NCBI RefSeq assembly: GCF_016734815.1 | Contig: NZ_JAERQF010000006.1 | Span: 62,001-126,000 of the forward strand | Length of the DNA stretch: 64,000 bases | From: Hymenobacter rubidus | Lineage (GTDB): Bacteria > Bacteroidota > Bacteroidia > Cytophagales > Hymenobacteraceae | Reading direction: 5' to 3' | Shown here: in pieces, positions 1 through 7,632 of the stretch | Layout: every line of letters begins with the position of its first letter | How positions within the stretch are numbered: position 1 is the first letter of the stretch | Translations under genes and position numbers: made by a program | Notes under the pieces: model-generated | The model's input: the letters and a program-made list of their open reading frames with translations, nothing else | What the model was told of the DNA's origin: nothing | Databases searched by the model: none

Positions 1-323
1 GTTCGGTAGCCGGGCAGCCACGCATCGGCCTGGCCCGCCTCACCAATACGGTGCTGGCGACCCGTTCGGCGGCGTCCCTGCTGCCCCTGGTGGCCTACCC
101 CAATCCCACCAGCCAGCGCCTCACCGTGCTGCTGCCCGCTTCGGCAAAAGCCGGTGAGGCCGTGCTGCTCGACCTCACCGGCCGCGCCGTGCGCAGCTGG
201 CCCCTGCCCACCAGTCAGCCCGAAGCAACGCTTGACCTGAACACGGTAGCTGCCGGCGTGTACGTGCTGCGCATTCCCGGTACTACCGACACCTATCAGC
301 AGAAAGTAGTAGTAACCCACTAG
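1..323 (+). CDS. C-terminal end of a secreted protein with a T9SS type A sorting domain (5' end outside window)
   Basis: The frame is open from the first bases of the window to the TAG at 321-323, so only about the last 106 residues are visible. They contain the usual type A sorting signal of type IX secretion cargo: AYPNPTSQRLTV, a beta-rich stretch with DLTGRAVRSW, then GVYVLRI and a terminal KVVV. In Bacteroidota this domain is recognised by the T9SS and removed at the cell surface. The functional domain lies to the left of the window, so the protein's activity cannot be named. A hairpin terminator follows 25 bp after the stop. Confidence 0.85.
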   Translation, partial: SVAGQPRIGLARLTNTVLATRSAASLLPLVAYPNPTSQRLTVLLPASAKAGEAVLLDLTGRAVRSWPLPTSQPEATLDLNTVAAGVYVLRIPGTTDTYQQKVVVTH

Positions 324-348
324 GGCCCCGCTTATTTTTCTGTGGAAA

Positions 349-382
349 GGGCCGCCGTACTACCCAGTACGGCGGCCCTTTT
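349..382 (+). terminator. Rho-independent terminator after the T9SS protein
   Basis: Perfect 12-bp arms (GGGCCGCCGTAC at 349-360, its complement at 367-378), a 6-nt loop and TTTT. It sits between the T9SS protein and the convergent umuC, and may serve the T9SS gene. Confidence 0.8.
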
Positions 383-422
383 GGTTGAGGTAGCCCTACC
401 GCTTTCTGAAGCACCGCGCAAC

Positions 423-1751
423 TCATACCGTCCACAGGTCCTTCCAGGCGGTAGTGTAGAGGGGCGAGCGGTGCGCAGCGCGGCCGGCCCAGGCCGGTTG
501 CTGGGGCTGGCCCACCCGGTTTTTGGCCACTCCGGCAGCGGCCAGCCGCACCAGTTGCCGACCAAACCGGGCGTTAAGGGAATCCACCGTCATCATTAGC
601 CGGTGGCTGCGCTGCTGCTCGGCGGCCGTGCCGGAAAACAGGCCCAGCTGCCCCTGCCCCGCCGGCTCCAGCCCGCTGAAAAGCACTCCGGCCCGGTAGT
701 AGGCCACGCCGGTGCGGCGCAGCTGGCGCAGGCCGCGCAAGGCAGCGCGCGTGAGTTCGCCGAGGTCGTTGGTGCCCGTGGGCAGGCTGACAACGGTCGT
801 AAACGTTTTGGGCCCAGCATCGGCGGCGTGTTTATCGGTGCCGAGCAACACCGTTACCACGTGTGCCGCGAGGCCATGCCGGCGCAGCTTTTCCGCCGCC
901 TTAGCGGCGAAGGTGGCCACGGCTTCGGCCAGGGCGGCGGCCTCGTGCTGCGGCCGGCCAAACGAGCGGGTGCACGTCAGGCTGTGCCGGTGGGCGGTGC
1001 TGGGTTGCAGGTGGTCGTCCTCGTCCCATTCGGCGGGGTTCCATTCCAGGCACGGCTGGCCGTGCAGCTCCCGCCACAGGCGCTGGCCCACCACGCCGCC
1101 CAGGTGGCGGCGCAGCCAGGCCTCGGGCAGGGCCGCCAGTTCGGCCCCGGTGCTGATGTTCATTTCCCGCAGCTTGCGGGCATAGCGCCGCCCCACGCCC
1201 CAAATGCTTTCGACGGGCGCCTGGGCCAGCGCCGCTTCCCATTGGGCCGGGGTTTCGAGCACCAAAACCTTGTGCTCGCCGTGCTTATCAGCCAGTCGGT
1301 TGGCCAGCTTGGCCAGTGTTTTGGTGGGCGCAATGCCCACGCAAGTGGGGATGCCGGTGTGTTGCCGTACGGTGCGCTGCACCCGTTGGCCGTAGGCCAT
1401 TAGGTTGGGTGCCAGCAGGTTCATACCCCGAAAATCCAGAAAGGCTTCGTCGATGGAGTACACTTCGACGCCTGCCGCAAAATGGCTGAGCACCTGCACC
1501 ACGCGCCGGCTCATGTCGCCATACAAGGCGTAGTTGGAGGAGAAAACCTGTACCCGATGCTGCTCCAGCAGCGGGCGCACCAAGTGGTAGGGCTCGCCCA
1601 TTTTCAGGCCCAGCGCCTTGGCCTCGGCGGAGCGGGAAATCAGGCAGCCATCGTTATTTGACAGCACCACCACCGGCCGGCCCTCCAGCCGCGGGGCAAA
1701 AACCCGCTCGCAGGACACGTAAAAATTGTTGCCATCGACCAGCGCGTACAT
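423..1751 (-). CDS. umuC: Y-family DNA polymerase, UmuC-like (DNA polymerase V catalytic subunit)
   Basis: 442 residues, the normal length for UmuC. The N-terminus [18 protein letters not shown] carries the first metal-binding Asp (residue 6), and [10 protein letters not shown] carries the catalytic DE pair at 101-102. The rest matches finger, thumb and little-finger regions of UmuC, with a C-terminal DUF4113-like tail. The family performs error-prone translesion synthesis on damaged DNA with processed UmuD. It lies 121 bp downstream of umuD on the same strand, so the two form a umuDC operon. The gap contains a near-palindrome, ACTGAAATCAGT, at 1800-1811. I chose the ATG at 1751 because it gives the canonical N-terminus. 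Confidence 0.95.
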   Translation of the reverse strand: MYALVDGNNFYVSCERVFAPRLEGRPVVVLSNNDGCLISRSAEAKALGLKMGEPYHLVRPLLEQHRVQVFSSNYALYGDMSRRVVQVLSHFAAGVEVYSIDEAFLDFRGMNLLAPNLMAYGQRVQRTVRQHTGIPTCVGIAPTKTLAKLANRLADKHGEHKVLVLETPAQWEAALAQAPVESIWGVGRRYARKLREMNISTGAELAALPEAWLRRHLGGVVGQRLWRELHGQPCLEWNPAEWDEDDHLQPSTAHRHSLTCTRSFGRPQHEAAALAEAVATFAAKAAEKLRRHGLAAHVVTVLLGTDKHAADAGPKTFTTVVSLPTGTNDLGELTRAALRGLRQLRRTGVAYYRAGVLFSGLEPAGQGQLGLFSGTAAEQQRSHRLMMTVDSLNARFGRQLVRLAAAGVAKNRVGQPQQPAWAGRAAHRSPLYTTAWKDLWTV

Positions 1752-1872
1752 AGATGTTTACCTGAGGTTGGACGGTGGATAGCTGCCACTCGCCGATTTA
1801 CTGAAATCAGTTAAAATAGCTATTACACTTTTGTTGAGTACCCAGGCTACCGCCCTGGCCGCCACTACCGCC

Positions 1873-2313
1873 TTAGCCATGGCCCAGCGAATGAATAACG
1901 TGCGTGACTACGCCCCATACCACCAGCTCCATGTCGTGCACCACGGCTAGGGGCGGGTAGCGGACGTTTTCGGCCACCAGCCAGGGCTGGCCGGCGCGCA
2001 GCTGCAGACGCTTGAGCGTGTGCTCGCCTTCTACCACGGCCACCACAATGCTGCCGTGGCCGGGGCGCAGGGCCCGGTCCACGGCCACCAGGTCGCCGGG
2101 GTGGATGCCGGCCCCGGTCATGGAATCGCCGCTCACGCGGGCCAGGAACGTGGACGCCGGGTTGCGAAATAAATGCCGCGTAAGGTCAAACGGACCTTCC
2201 AGATGGTCGTCGGCGGGCGAGGGGAACCCAGCGGGTATTGGGCAACCAAAAAGTGGCAGCGTCCGAGTCTCCAGCTGAGCTGCCGAAATAAAATCGTGAA
2301 GGGATGCAAGCAT
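1873..2313 (-). CDS. umuD: UmuD-like self-cleaving S24 protein (pol V subunit)
   Basis: 146 residues. The LexA/UmuD protease signature is complete: cleavage site CPIPAGFPSP (Ala28-Gly29), nucleophile Ser64 in SGDSMTGAG and general base Lys101 in HTLKRLQ, each four residues later than in E. coli UmuD. RecA-stimulated self-cleavage gives UmuD', which joins UmuC. An upstream in-frame ATG at 2343 exists, but the start at 2313 is preferred because GGAAAG lies 4 bases before it and it gives the usual N-terminal length. First gene of the umuDC operon. A candidate operator lies 43-62 bp upstream. Confidence 0.93.
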   Translation of the reverse strand: MLASLHDFISAAQLETRTLPLFGCPIPAGFPSPADDHLEGPFDLTRHLFRNPASTFLARVSGDSMTGAGIHPGDLVAVDRALRPGHGSIVVAVVEGEHTLKRLQLRAGQPWLVAENVRYPPLAVVHDMELVVWGVVTHVIHSLGHG

Positions 2314-2355
2314 AATACTTTCCGTGCGTCTATCCTGATGCAACGGGACTGCTAT

Positions 2356-2375
2356 TTACTAATTAATTTAGTTTA
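2356..2375. promoter_or_regulatory. Candidate damage-response operator upstream of umuDC
   Basis: Imperfect palindrome ACTAA-TTAAT-TTAGT (2358-2372) in an AT-rich leader. The surrounding 20 bases match 16 of 20 positions in a site upstream of the S24-type repressor gene (54826-54845). The functional assignment is inference. Confidence 0.45.
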
Positions 2376-2534
2376 TTGTTGCTTCCCGGCTTTTGCAATC
2401 CAGTCATCTACGCCCAACGTACATCCGTTCACTTCACGAAAAAATCATGCGTGGCTTTTATTCTCAGGCTGTTTATCCTTAAAAAGAAACAGAAAAATAA
2501 TTTTACCAAATTTTTTAGTTTTTCTTAAAATTCG

Positions 2535-2542
2535 TATCTTTG
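2535..2542 (+). promoter_or_regulatory. -7 promoter box TATCTTTG
   Basis: Exact match to the Bacteroidota TAnnTTTG box, only 3 bp before the ATG at 2546. The transcript would therefore begin at or near the start codon. No clear -33 element is seen. Confidence 0.6.
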
Positions 2543-2545
2543 GCC

Positions 2546-2794
2546 ATGTCAAACGTCAAGCTCCCTACGCCGCTGCCTTTGCAGCAATTTGCCCGTTGCG
2601 TGAACGACGCGCAACGCCCGGCCGACTACGTTGGCGACTGGCCCGAAGCCGGCCGCGTGTACGCCGTGCGAGTGCTCCCCCATGTGCGCACTGGCCTGCC
2701 GCAGGTGCACGTACTCGGCTTCTACGCCGAGCGCCCCTACGGTGCCTTCGCCGCTCACCGCTTTGAGCAGGTGGCCGATGTGTGGCTGAACTAG
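2546..2794 (+). CDS. Small uncharacterised protein (82 aa)
   Basis: 82 residues, no signal peptide or membrane segment. I recognise no family. Coding is supported by the exact TATCTTTG promoter box immediately upstream and by GC-rich third positions like those of neighbouring genes. An in-frame TTG at 2540 lies inside the promoter box, so ATG 2546 is the better start. It is transcribed away from umuD, and the two share an AT-rich 232-bp upstream region. It may therefore respond to the same regulator, which is only inference. The sequence is rich in V, R and aromatic residues. Confidence 0.6.
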   Translation: MSNVKLPTPLPLQQFARCVNDAQRPADYVGDWPEAGRVYAVRVLPHVRTGLPQVHVLGFYAERPYGAFAAHRFEQVADVWLN

Positions 2795-2899
2795 GCCCTG
2801 CCGGCCGTCAGCCCGATGGTTTCATCCCTAATGGCCCCGTTGGCTTTGCAGCCGGCGGGGCCGGTTTGCGTCTGGGCGGTATCTCTTGGGTGTAGGGGC

Positions 2900-2960
2900 G
2901 GGGCCTGCCCCCGCCCGTCGTCGAACGATACCGGCGCAATGGTGGGCGGGGGCAGGCCCC
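2900..2960. repeat. Palindromic element, 17-bp arms
   Basis: GGGGCCTGCCCCCGCCC at 2900-2916 is perfectly complementary to 2944-2960, with a 27-bp spacer. It lies between the convergent ends of the 82-aa gene and the DUF2459 gene. There is no T tract, so it looks more like a dispersed palindrome than a simple terminator. Only one copy in the window. Confidence 0.7.
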
Positions 2961-2974
2961 GGGCAATTTGGCTC

Positions 2975-3664
2975 TTACCGACCGTACAAGTGAAAGATGC
3001 CTTTGTCGGAAGGCGTCCAGAGGCAAGCTTTCTGGCCACTGGCTTTCAGGGCGTTATTGGTCCAGGTGTTGCAGGTGTAGAGGAAGCTGTACACGCGGTG
3101 GGCTTCGTAAAAGGCATCGTCGCGGCCGTAGCTGTGGCCTTGGATGTGCTGCACCTGGCCGGCGGCATTCAGGGCAAAGCTGCGCTGGATGTAGGCAATG
3201 AGTTGGGCGTACTCGGCCCGGCTGAGCTGGAGCGGGATGGTGTTGGGTCCCGGCGTCATGCTGTGGAAGTAGGTAGTGTGCATGGCCGCGGAACCCAGCC
3301 AGAACGCGGCCACGAAGGCGGTGCTGAATTTGAGGTCGGCCCAGGTGGGCGTGTCGAGGTAGAAGCCTTTATCGCCCCAGCCGAAGGCAATGTAGCGCAT
3401 GGTGCTGTCCTGCGAGGGAATATTGGCAATGGGCAGCGACTGGCTCCAGTCAATCTGGCTGTTGCGGATGGGCAGCACAATGTCGGTGTGCACGCCGTTG
3501 GTGTGCAGGTAAACCGTGACATCGGTGGGGGCATCGGGCGTGGCTTTGGCTACCGGAATGCGCGAGAGCACCAGCGCCGCCACAAAGTACAGGGCAATGA
3601 GTGCGAAGAAGCCGATGAGGACGTAGCCGAGCACGCGCGCAGTGTGTTGGATGAATAAGGGCAT
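2975..3664 (-). CDS. DUF2459 / TIGR02117-like membrane-anchored protein
   Basis: 229 residues. One N-terminal membrane segment (about 10-35, VLGYVLIGFFALIALYFVAA) is followed by a soluble domain containing the family hallmarks VYLHTNGVHTDIVLP, FGWGDKGFYLDTPTW, and a C-terminal YTCNTWTNNAL with the conserved Cys. I recognise this as the DUF2459 family, which has no established biochemical role. A longer open frame reaches 3820, but it would run across the divergent promoter region. ATG 3664 puts a normal membrane anchor at the N-terminus. The gene is divergent from the MutS-like gene. Confidence 0.85.
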   Translation of the reverse strand: MPLFIQHTARVLGYVLIGFFALIALYFVAALVLSRIPVAKATPDAPTDVTVYLHTNGVHTDIVLPIRNSQIDWSQSLPIANIPSQDSTMRYIAFGWGDKGFYLDTPTWADLKFSTAFVAAFWLGSAAMHTTYFHSMTPGPNTIPLQLSRAEYAQLIAYIQRSFALNAAGQVQHIQGHSYGRDDAFYEAHRVYSFLYTCNTWTNNALKASGQKACLWTPSDKGIFHLYGR

Positions 3665-3772
3665 AAAGATGGAGAAAAGTACCCGCCGCGCCCGGCACAA
3701 ACCCCGGCAGTAGCAACAGCTCCCGCCCCTATACGGCGGAGTCCGGCCACCGTTGGCAAGCGCGGCGGCCAG

Positions 3773-3780
3773 TACTTTTG
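3773..3780 (+). promoter_or_regulatory. -7 promoter box TACTTTTG
   Basis: Matches TAnnTTTG, with a TTG 17 bp upstream. Because transcription would begin near 3786, it argues against the long-ORF start at 3753 and for the ATG at 3819 of the MutS-like gene. Confidence 0.6.
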
Positions 3781-3818
3781 CCAGGCTGCCCCATCTACTG
3801 GGTGCGGCCCATCTGCCC

Positions 3819-5435
3819 ATGTGGACTTCTCCCGCGACCCGGCTGGCTGCCCTCGAAGCCGACTGGCGCCAACCAACGCCGCGCTTTCACAACTTCCCGC
3901 TCATTGCGCGCTACCATGCGGCCGAGCAGGCCCGCCCCGCCTACCACCGCCTCGACGACCAGACCTGGACCGACCTCAACGGCGAGGAGTTGTTTGCTTT
4001 GCTCGACGGAACCGTCAGCCGCGTGGGGCAGCAGTGCCTGTACCACCGCCTCCTGAGCCCTCTGAACGATGAGGCAGCTTTGCAGGAATTCGACCAAGCA
4101 GCCCAACTCTTCGCCGAGGCCGCCCCGCGCGGTAAAGCCTTGCTGGCCCTCAGCCACCTGACCTCCACGGAAGCCTACTACCTGCCCGACCTGCTGACCG
4201 GTAACCCCTTGCCCGAGCTGAAATGGACGGCCGCCGCGCCGGCCTTGGTGCTGTTGCTACTGGCTACGGTGGTGGGCGGCTTCTGGCAGCCGGCGCTATG
4301 GCTGGGTTCGATGGGGTTGTTTCTGGTACATACCTTGTTGCATTTGTCGTACCGCACGCGCATTGCGGCGGGGGTGCGGCCCATGCTTCAGCTCGGCGGC
4401 CTGTACCGGGCGGGCAAGGAATTGGTGGCGCTGGGCCTGCCGCTGGCCGGGCTGCGTGGGCTGGCTACGCCCCTGGGCCGCCTCGGCGCCATTGTGAACA
4501 AGGTGGCGTTTTTGCAGTTCGAGGGCCAGTTGCAGTCCGACCTTTCTATGCTGCCGTGGTTGCTGCTGCAATACGCCAAGATTGTGCTGCTGCTCGATTT
4601 TATGGTGTACCACAGCTGTCGGCAGCAAGTAGAGCAGCACGCGGGCGCCATCCGGGCCGTGTTTGAGGGCGTGGGCTATGCGGACTGTGCCGTGGCCGTG
4701 GCTGGTTTTCGGGCGCGGCACCCGCACTGCACGCCGCAGTTTGAGGCAGCGGGCACCGGCCTGCACCTCGCCGACGCCTACAACCCGCTGGTGCCCGGCT
4801 GCGTGCCCAATACCCTGACGGTGCACGACCACAGCGTGCTGCTCACCGGCTCCAATATGTCGGGCAAAACCACGTTTATGCGCACCGTGGGCCTCAATGT
4901 GCTGCTGGCCCAAACCATTGCCACCTGCCCGGCAGCGGCATACGTCGCGCCGTTTCGGCGGGTGGTGTCCAGCATCAACCTCGCCGATAATCTTCCCGAA
5001 GGCAAGAGCTATTATTTTGCCGAAGCCGAAGCTGTGCTCGGCTTCATCCGGGCCGCCGACGCGGTGCCGGGCGGCTACCTGTTCATCCTCGACGAACTGT
5101 TCAAAGGCACCAATACCGTGGAGCGCATTGCCGCTACCCAAGCCGTGCTGGCGCATTTGCAGCCGCGCAGCCTGGTGCTAGCCTCCACGCACGACGGCGA
5201 GCTGGGCGGCCTGCTGGCTCCCATGTTCACCGAATACCACTTTTCCGAAACCGTGACCGAAACGGACTGGTTCTTCGACTACCGCCTCAAGCCCGGCCCG
5301 CTCACCACCCGCAACGCCATTCGGCTGCTGGCCCGCGCCGGCTACCCAGCCAGCATTGTGCAGGCCGCACAAGCCCTGAGCCACGCCCTGGCCCCAGCCG
5401 AAGCAGCGCCGCAGCCCGGCAGCCTCCCCGAGTAG
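3819..5435 (+). CDS. MutS-like ATPase (MutS-related, lacks mismatch-recognition domain)
   Basis: 538 residues. The C-terminal half has the MutS ATPase: Walker A GSNMSGKTT near residue 344, ILDELFKGTN (Asp/Glu near 425-426) and STHDGEL. The N-terminal half has an alpha-helical core and two hydrophobic segments (about 145-180, ALVLLLLATVVGGF and the next stretch), which are not typical of MutS or MutS2. There is no N-terminal mismatch-binding domain and no Smr domain. This architecture is a recurring Bacteroidota family usually annotated as DNA mismatch repair protein MutS, but actual repair activity is unproven. The hydrophobic pair suggests membrane association. Start set by the promoter box at 3773-3780. 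Confidence 0.85.
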   Translation: MWTSPATRLAALEADWRQPTPRFHNFPLIARYHAAEQARPAYHRLDDQTWTDLNGEELFALLDGTVSRVGQQCLYHRLLSPLNDEAALQEFDQAAQLFAEAAPRGKALLALSHLTSTEAYYLPDLLTGNPLPELKWTAAAPALVLLLLATVVGGFWQPALWLGSMGLFLVHTLLHLSYRTRIAAGVRPMLQLGGLYRAGKELVALGLPLAGLRGLATPLGRLGAIVNKVAFLQFEGQLQSDLSMLPWLLLQYAKIVLLLDFMVYHSCRQQVEQHAGAIRAVFEGVGYADCAVAVAGFRARHPHCTPQFEAAGTGLHLADAYNPLVPGCVPNTLTVHDHSVLLTGSNMSGKTTFMRTVGLNVLLAQTIATCPAAAYVAPFRRVVSSINLADNLPEGKSYYFAEAEAVLGFIRAADAVPGGYLFILDELFKGTNTVERIAATQAVLAHLQPRSLVLASTHDGELGGLLAPMFTEYHFSETVTETDWFFDYRLKPGPLTTRNAIRLLARAGYPASIVQAAQALSHALAPAEAAPQPGSLPE

Positions 5436-5453
5436 CGCCGCCCAGCCGCCGCG

Positions 5454-6188
5454 CTACACCAGGTCGCAATACCAAAATCCGGTGTCAAAGGGGCTGGGGT
5501 CGTCGCCGTCACCGCACTCGTAATCGGAGTCAGCAGCCTTAGGGGGCGGCGTGTATTTTCGGTACACGATTTCGCCCTTCTCAAAAGCCACCGGCTCCCG
5601 AAACAAGGGTCCGTCGAACACAAAGGTGTGGAACTCGCCGTTCTCGCCGCACGGGTCCACATGGGCTGGCAAGTCCCGCAAAAAGTCCTCATCAATTACC
5701 CGGCCCACAAAGCTTTGGTCCAGGTATTTCTCGTTGACGCAGGTGGTGATGGTTTTGAATCCCAGGCCGATAAACTCACGAATGAGCTCCGCCGTGGGCA
5801 CGCCCCACAGCGGAAATACGGCCTCCCAGCCGGCGGCGGCCAGCTTTTCCTCGCGGTAGCGCCGCAAGTCTTCCAGAAAGATATCGCCGAAAATGGCCGC
5901 CGTGGCGCCCTGGCCTTGCAGGTCGTGCAGGGTGGCCGCCATCAGCTCCTCATAGGCAGTCATGCTGGGCATTTCGGGCAGCAGCAGTTGGCGGCAGGGT
6001 AGCCTGAGGCTGGCCGCCTGCTGCTGAAGCAATGCTACCCGCACGCCGTGCATGGACACGCGCTGGTAGGGTTCGCTCACGGTGGTGAGCAGGGTTTGCA
6101 CATCGAAGCGGCCGCTTTGCTGCACTTTGTAGAGCGCCAGGGCCGAATCCTTGCCGCCGCTCCAGTTGAAAATTGCCGGTTGTTTCAT
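5454..6188 (-). CDS. Dph6-like ATP-pyrophosphatase (PP-loop, diphthine--ammonia ligase family)
   Basis: 244 residues starting MKQPAIFNWSGGKDSALALY, where SGGKDS (10-15) is the PP-loop that binds ATP. Other family blocks are visible: EPYQRVSMHGVR, then GDIFLEDLRRYREE and GFKTITTCVNEKYL, and a C-terminal CGENGEFHTFVFDGP. In eukaryotes and archaea the family makes diphthamide on EF2. Bacteria lack diphthamide, so the bacterial substrate is unknown. ATG 6188 places the PP-loop at the N-terminus as in relatives. The gene is convergent with the MutS-like gene (18-bp gap) and divergent from the glycosyltransferase. Confidence 0.88.
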   Translation of the reverse strand: MKQPAIFNWSGGKDSALALYKVQQSGRFDVQTLLTTVSEPYQRVSMHGVRVALLQQQAASLRLPCRQLLLPEMPSMTAYEELMAATLHDLQGQGATAAIFGDIFLEDLRRYREEKLAAAGWEAVFPLWGVPTAELIREFIGLGFKTITTCVNEKYLDQSFVGRVIDEDFLRDLPAHVDPCGENGEFHTFVFDGPLFREPVAFEKGEIVYRKYTPPPKAADSDYECGDGDDPSPFDTGFWYCDLV

Positions 6189-6251
6189 GGGTGCACAAAG
6201 TAACTCCCCGATGCCGGCAACTTTTCGGCGCGCCAGCCGAACAAGCAGGAT

Positions 6252-7013
6252 ATGCATTTTTCAATCATTACCCCCACGCACCAGCGCCGGCCCCTGCTAC
6301 CCGAAGCCGTGGCCAGCGTGCGCGCCAACGTGAGCGCTCCGCTCGACTTTTCGCTGGAGCACCTGATTTACGACAACGGCTCGCGCGATGGCACGGCCGC
6401 CTACCTGCGCGAGGCCGCCGCCCAGCCGGGCCCGCTGCTGCGCCACTGGCACACGCCCGGCCGGGAGCTGGCGGGCCGGGCCCGCAATGAGCTCATTCGC
6501 GAAGCGCCGGCGGAGGCCTGGCTGGTGCCGCTCGACGACGACGACATCATGCTGCAGCGCACCCTCTTCCATTACGCCAGCCAAATCGATGCCAACCCCG
6601 GCCGTCCGTGGTTCGTGGCCGATTTTCTGCGCGTGGACGAGCAGGGCCGCTATCTGCCCAACGAGGATTATTACGCCTGGGTGTTCGACTCGCCTACGGC
6701 CATGCTCCAGGCCATTTTCAGGGGCGAGCATTTCATCCAGGGCAACGTGTGCTACAGCCACGCTTTTTTCGACCAGGTGGGCGGCTACGACGGAGAGCTG
6801 AAAATGGCCGAGGACCTGGACTTGTACGTGCGCTTTCTGCTGGCCGGGCAGTTGCCGGTGGTGTGCCCGCACATCAGCCACCTGCACCGCTTCCACGCCA
6901 GCAACGTGAGCATTGGGGTGGATGCGGCCAAGCATACGGCCGACCTGCGGGTCATTTACCAGAAATACGCGGCGCAATTGCGGGCGCTGGAAATAGCGGA
7001 ACCGGGGAAGTAG
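6252..7013 (+). CDS. Family 2 glycosyltransferase (GT-A fold)
   Basis: 253 residues. It starts MHFSIITPTHQRRPLL, the typical nucleotide-binding beta strand of GT2 enzymes. LVPLDDDDIM near residues 95-98 supplies the DxD metal/nucleotide-sugar motif, and GGYDGELKMAEDLDLYVR is the ED acceptor-side motif. There are no membrane segments, so it is probably a cytosolic or peripheral enzyme adding a sugar to a surface glycan or lipid. Substrate cannot be read from sequence. It stands alone, divergent from the Dph6-like gene, and ends in a strong hairpin. Confidence 0.9.
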   Translation: MHFSIITPTHQRRPLLPEAVASVRANVSAPLDFSLEHLIYDNGSRDGTAAYLREAAAQPGPLLRHWHTPGRELAGRARNELIREAPAEAWLVPLDDDDIMLQRTLFHYASQIDANPGRPWFVADFLRVDEQGRYLPNEDYYAWVFDSPTAMLQAIFRGEHFIQGNVCYSHAFFDQVGGYDGELKMAEDLDLYVRFLLAGQLPVVCPHISHLHRFHASNVSIGVDAAKHTADLRVIYQKYAAQLRALEIAEPGK

Positions 7014-7029
7014 CCCGCCTGTCGGCTAA

Positions 7030-7074
7030 GCAAAGCAAGGCCACGCTCCAACCCAGAGCGTGGCCTTGCTTTGC
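7030..7074 (+). terminator. Hairpin after the glycosyltransferase gene
   Basis: Perfect 19-bp arms (7030-7048 and 7056-7074) with a 7-nt loop, starting 17 bp after the stop. There is no T run, so it may stabilise the 3' end rather than terminate alone. Confidence 0.65.
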
Positions 7075-7103
7075 CGGGACTAGGCCGGAAACGGTGCGCT
7101 CCC

Positions 7104-7111
7104 TATTTTTG
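7104..7111 (+). promoter_or_regulatory. -7 promoter box TATTTTTG
   Basis: TAnnTTTG match, 14 bp before ATG 7126. Confidence 0.55.
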
Positions 7112-7125
7112 AGTTTTACCCGCTC

Positions 7126-7545
7126 ATGGCCTCCCCTACTCCCGAAACCGCCGAAGTATACAGCATCCCGGCCGCCTACCGGAAGATGGAAAACACGCAC
7201 ATTCTGTTCTGGCTGCTGAAAGACATTGCCTGGTGCCTGGTGTGGCGTCCGTTGGGCCTGCTGATGGTGCTGCCTACTCTGGGCATTGCCATTGTCATTG
7301 CCTGGCGCACCCGCGCCTATGCTTCGGAGCTGGCGCACAACCTGGCCATCGTGTTCTGGATTACCGCCAACTCGCTCTGGATGAGCAGCGAGTTTTTCGG
7401 CTTCGACACCGTGCAGATAACCCCGCACATCACGGGCAAGCACCTGGCGCTGGTGCCCTTCCTGACCGGGCTGGGCATTCTGCTATATTACTACCTCGTG
7501 ACGAAGCCCCGCGAAGACCGGGCCGCCGAAGTAGCCACGCTGTAA
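7126..7545 (+). CDS. Conserved small membrane protein (139 aa)
   Basis: 139 residues with about four hydrophobic segments: 38-58 (WRPLGLLMVLPTLGIAIVIAW), 68-90 (HNLAIVFWITANSLWM), and 105-125 (LALVPFLTGLGILLYYYLV), plus a shorter one at 24-36. The sequence ENTHILFWLLKD..W and HNLAIVFWITANSLWM recalls a Bacteroidota membrane-protein family of unknown function. The stop codon ends one base before a palindromic repeat begins at 7546. The start is supported by the promoter box and fits the residue composition. Confidence 0.75.
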   Translation: MASPTPETAEVYSIPAAYRKMENTHILFWLLKDIAWCLVWRPLGLLMVLPTLGIAIVIAWRTRAYASELAHNLAIVFWITANSLWMSSEFFGFDTVQITPHITGKHLALVPFLTGLGILLYYYLVTKPREDRAAEVATL

Positions 7546-7623
7546 GTAGCGCGAACATTATGGTTCGCGTCCTCGCGCCGGCTGGGTTTCCGCCTAGCGC
7601 GCGAACCACAATGTTCGCGCTAC
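7546..7623. repeat. Family A palindrome (GTAGCGCGAAC), long form
   Basis: 24-bp arms (7546-7569 and 7600-7623) with one mismatch. Each arm is itself a small hairpin (GCGAAC-N6-GTTCGC). It is immediately after the stop at 7545, and its terminal TAC forms the start of a box, TACATTTC (7621-7628), 4 bp before the EcsC start codon. Other family A copies are at 18729-18756 (short form) and 52773-52847 (long form). Confidence 0.9.
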
Positions 7624-7632
7624 ATTTCGCCC

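Noticed and set aside
7546..7623. Insertion sequence or MITE with a transposase
   Set aside because: Too short, no transposase in the window, no clear target duplication; called a palindromic repeat only.
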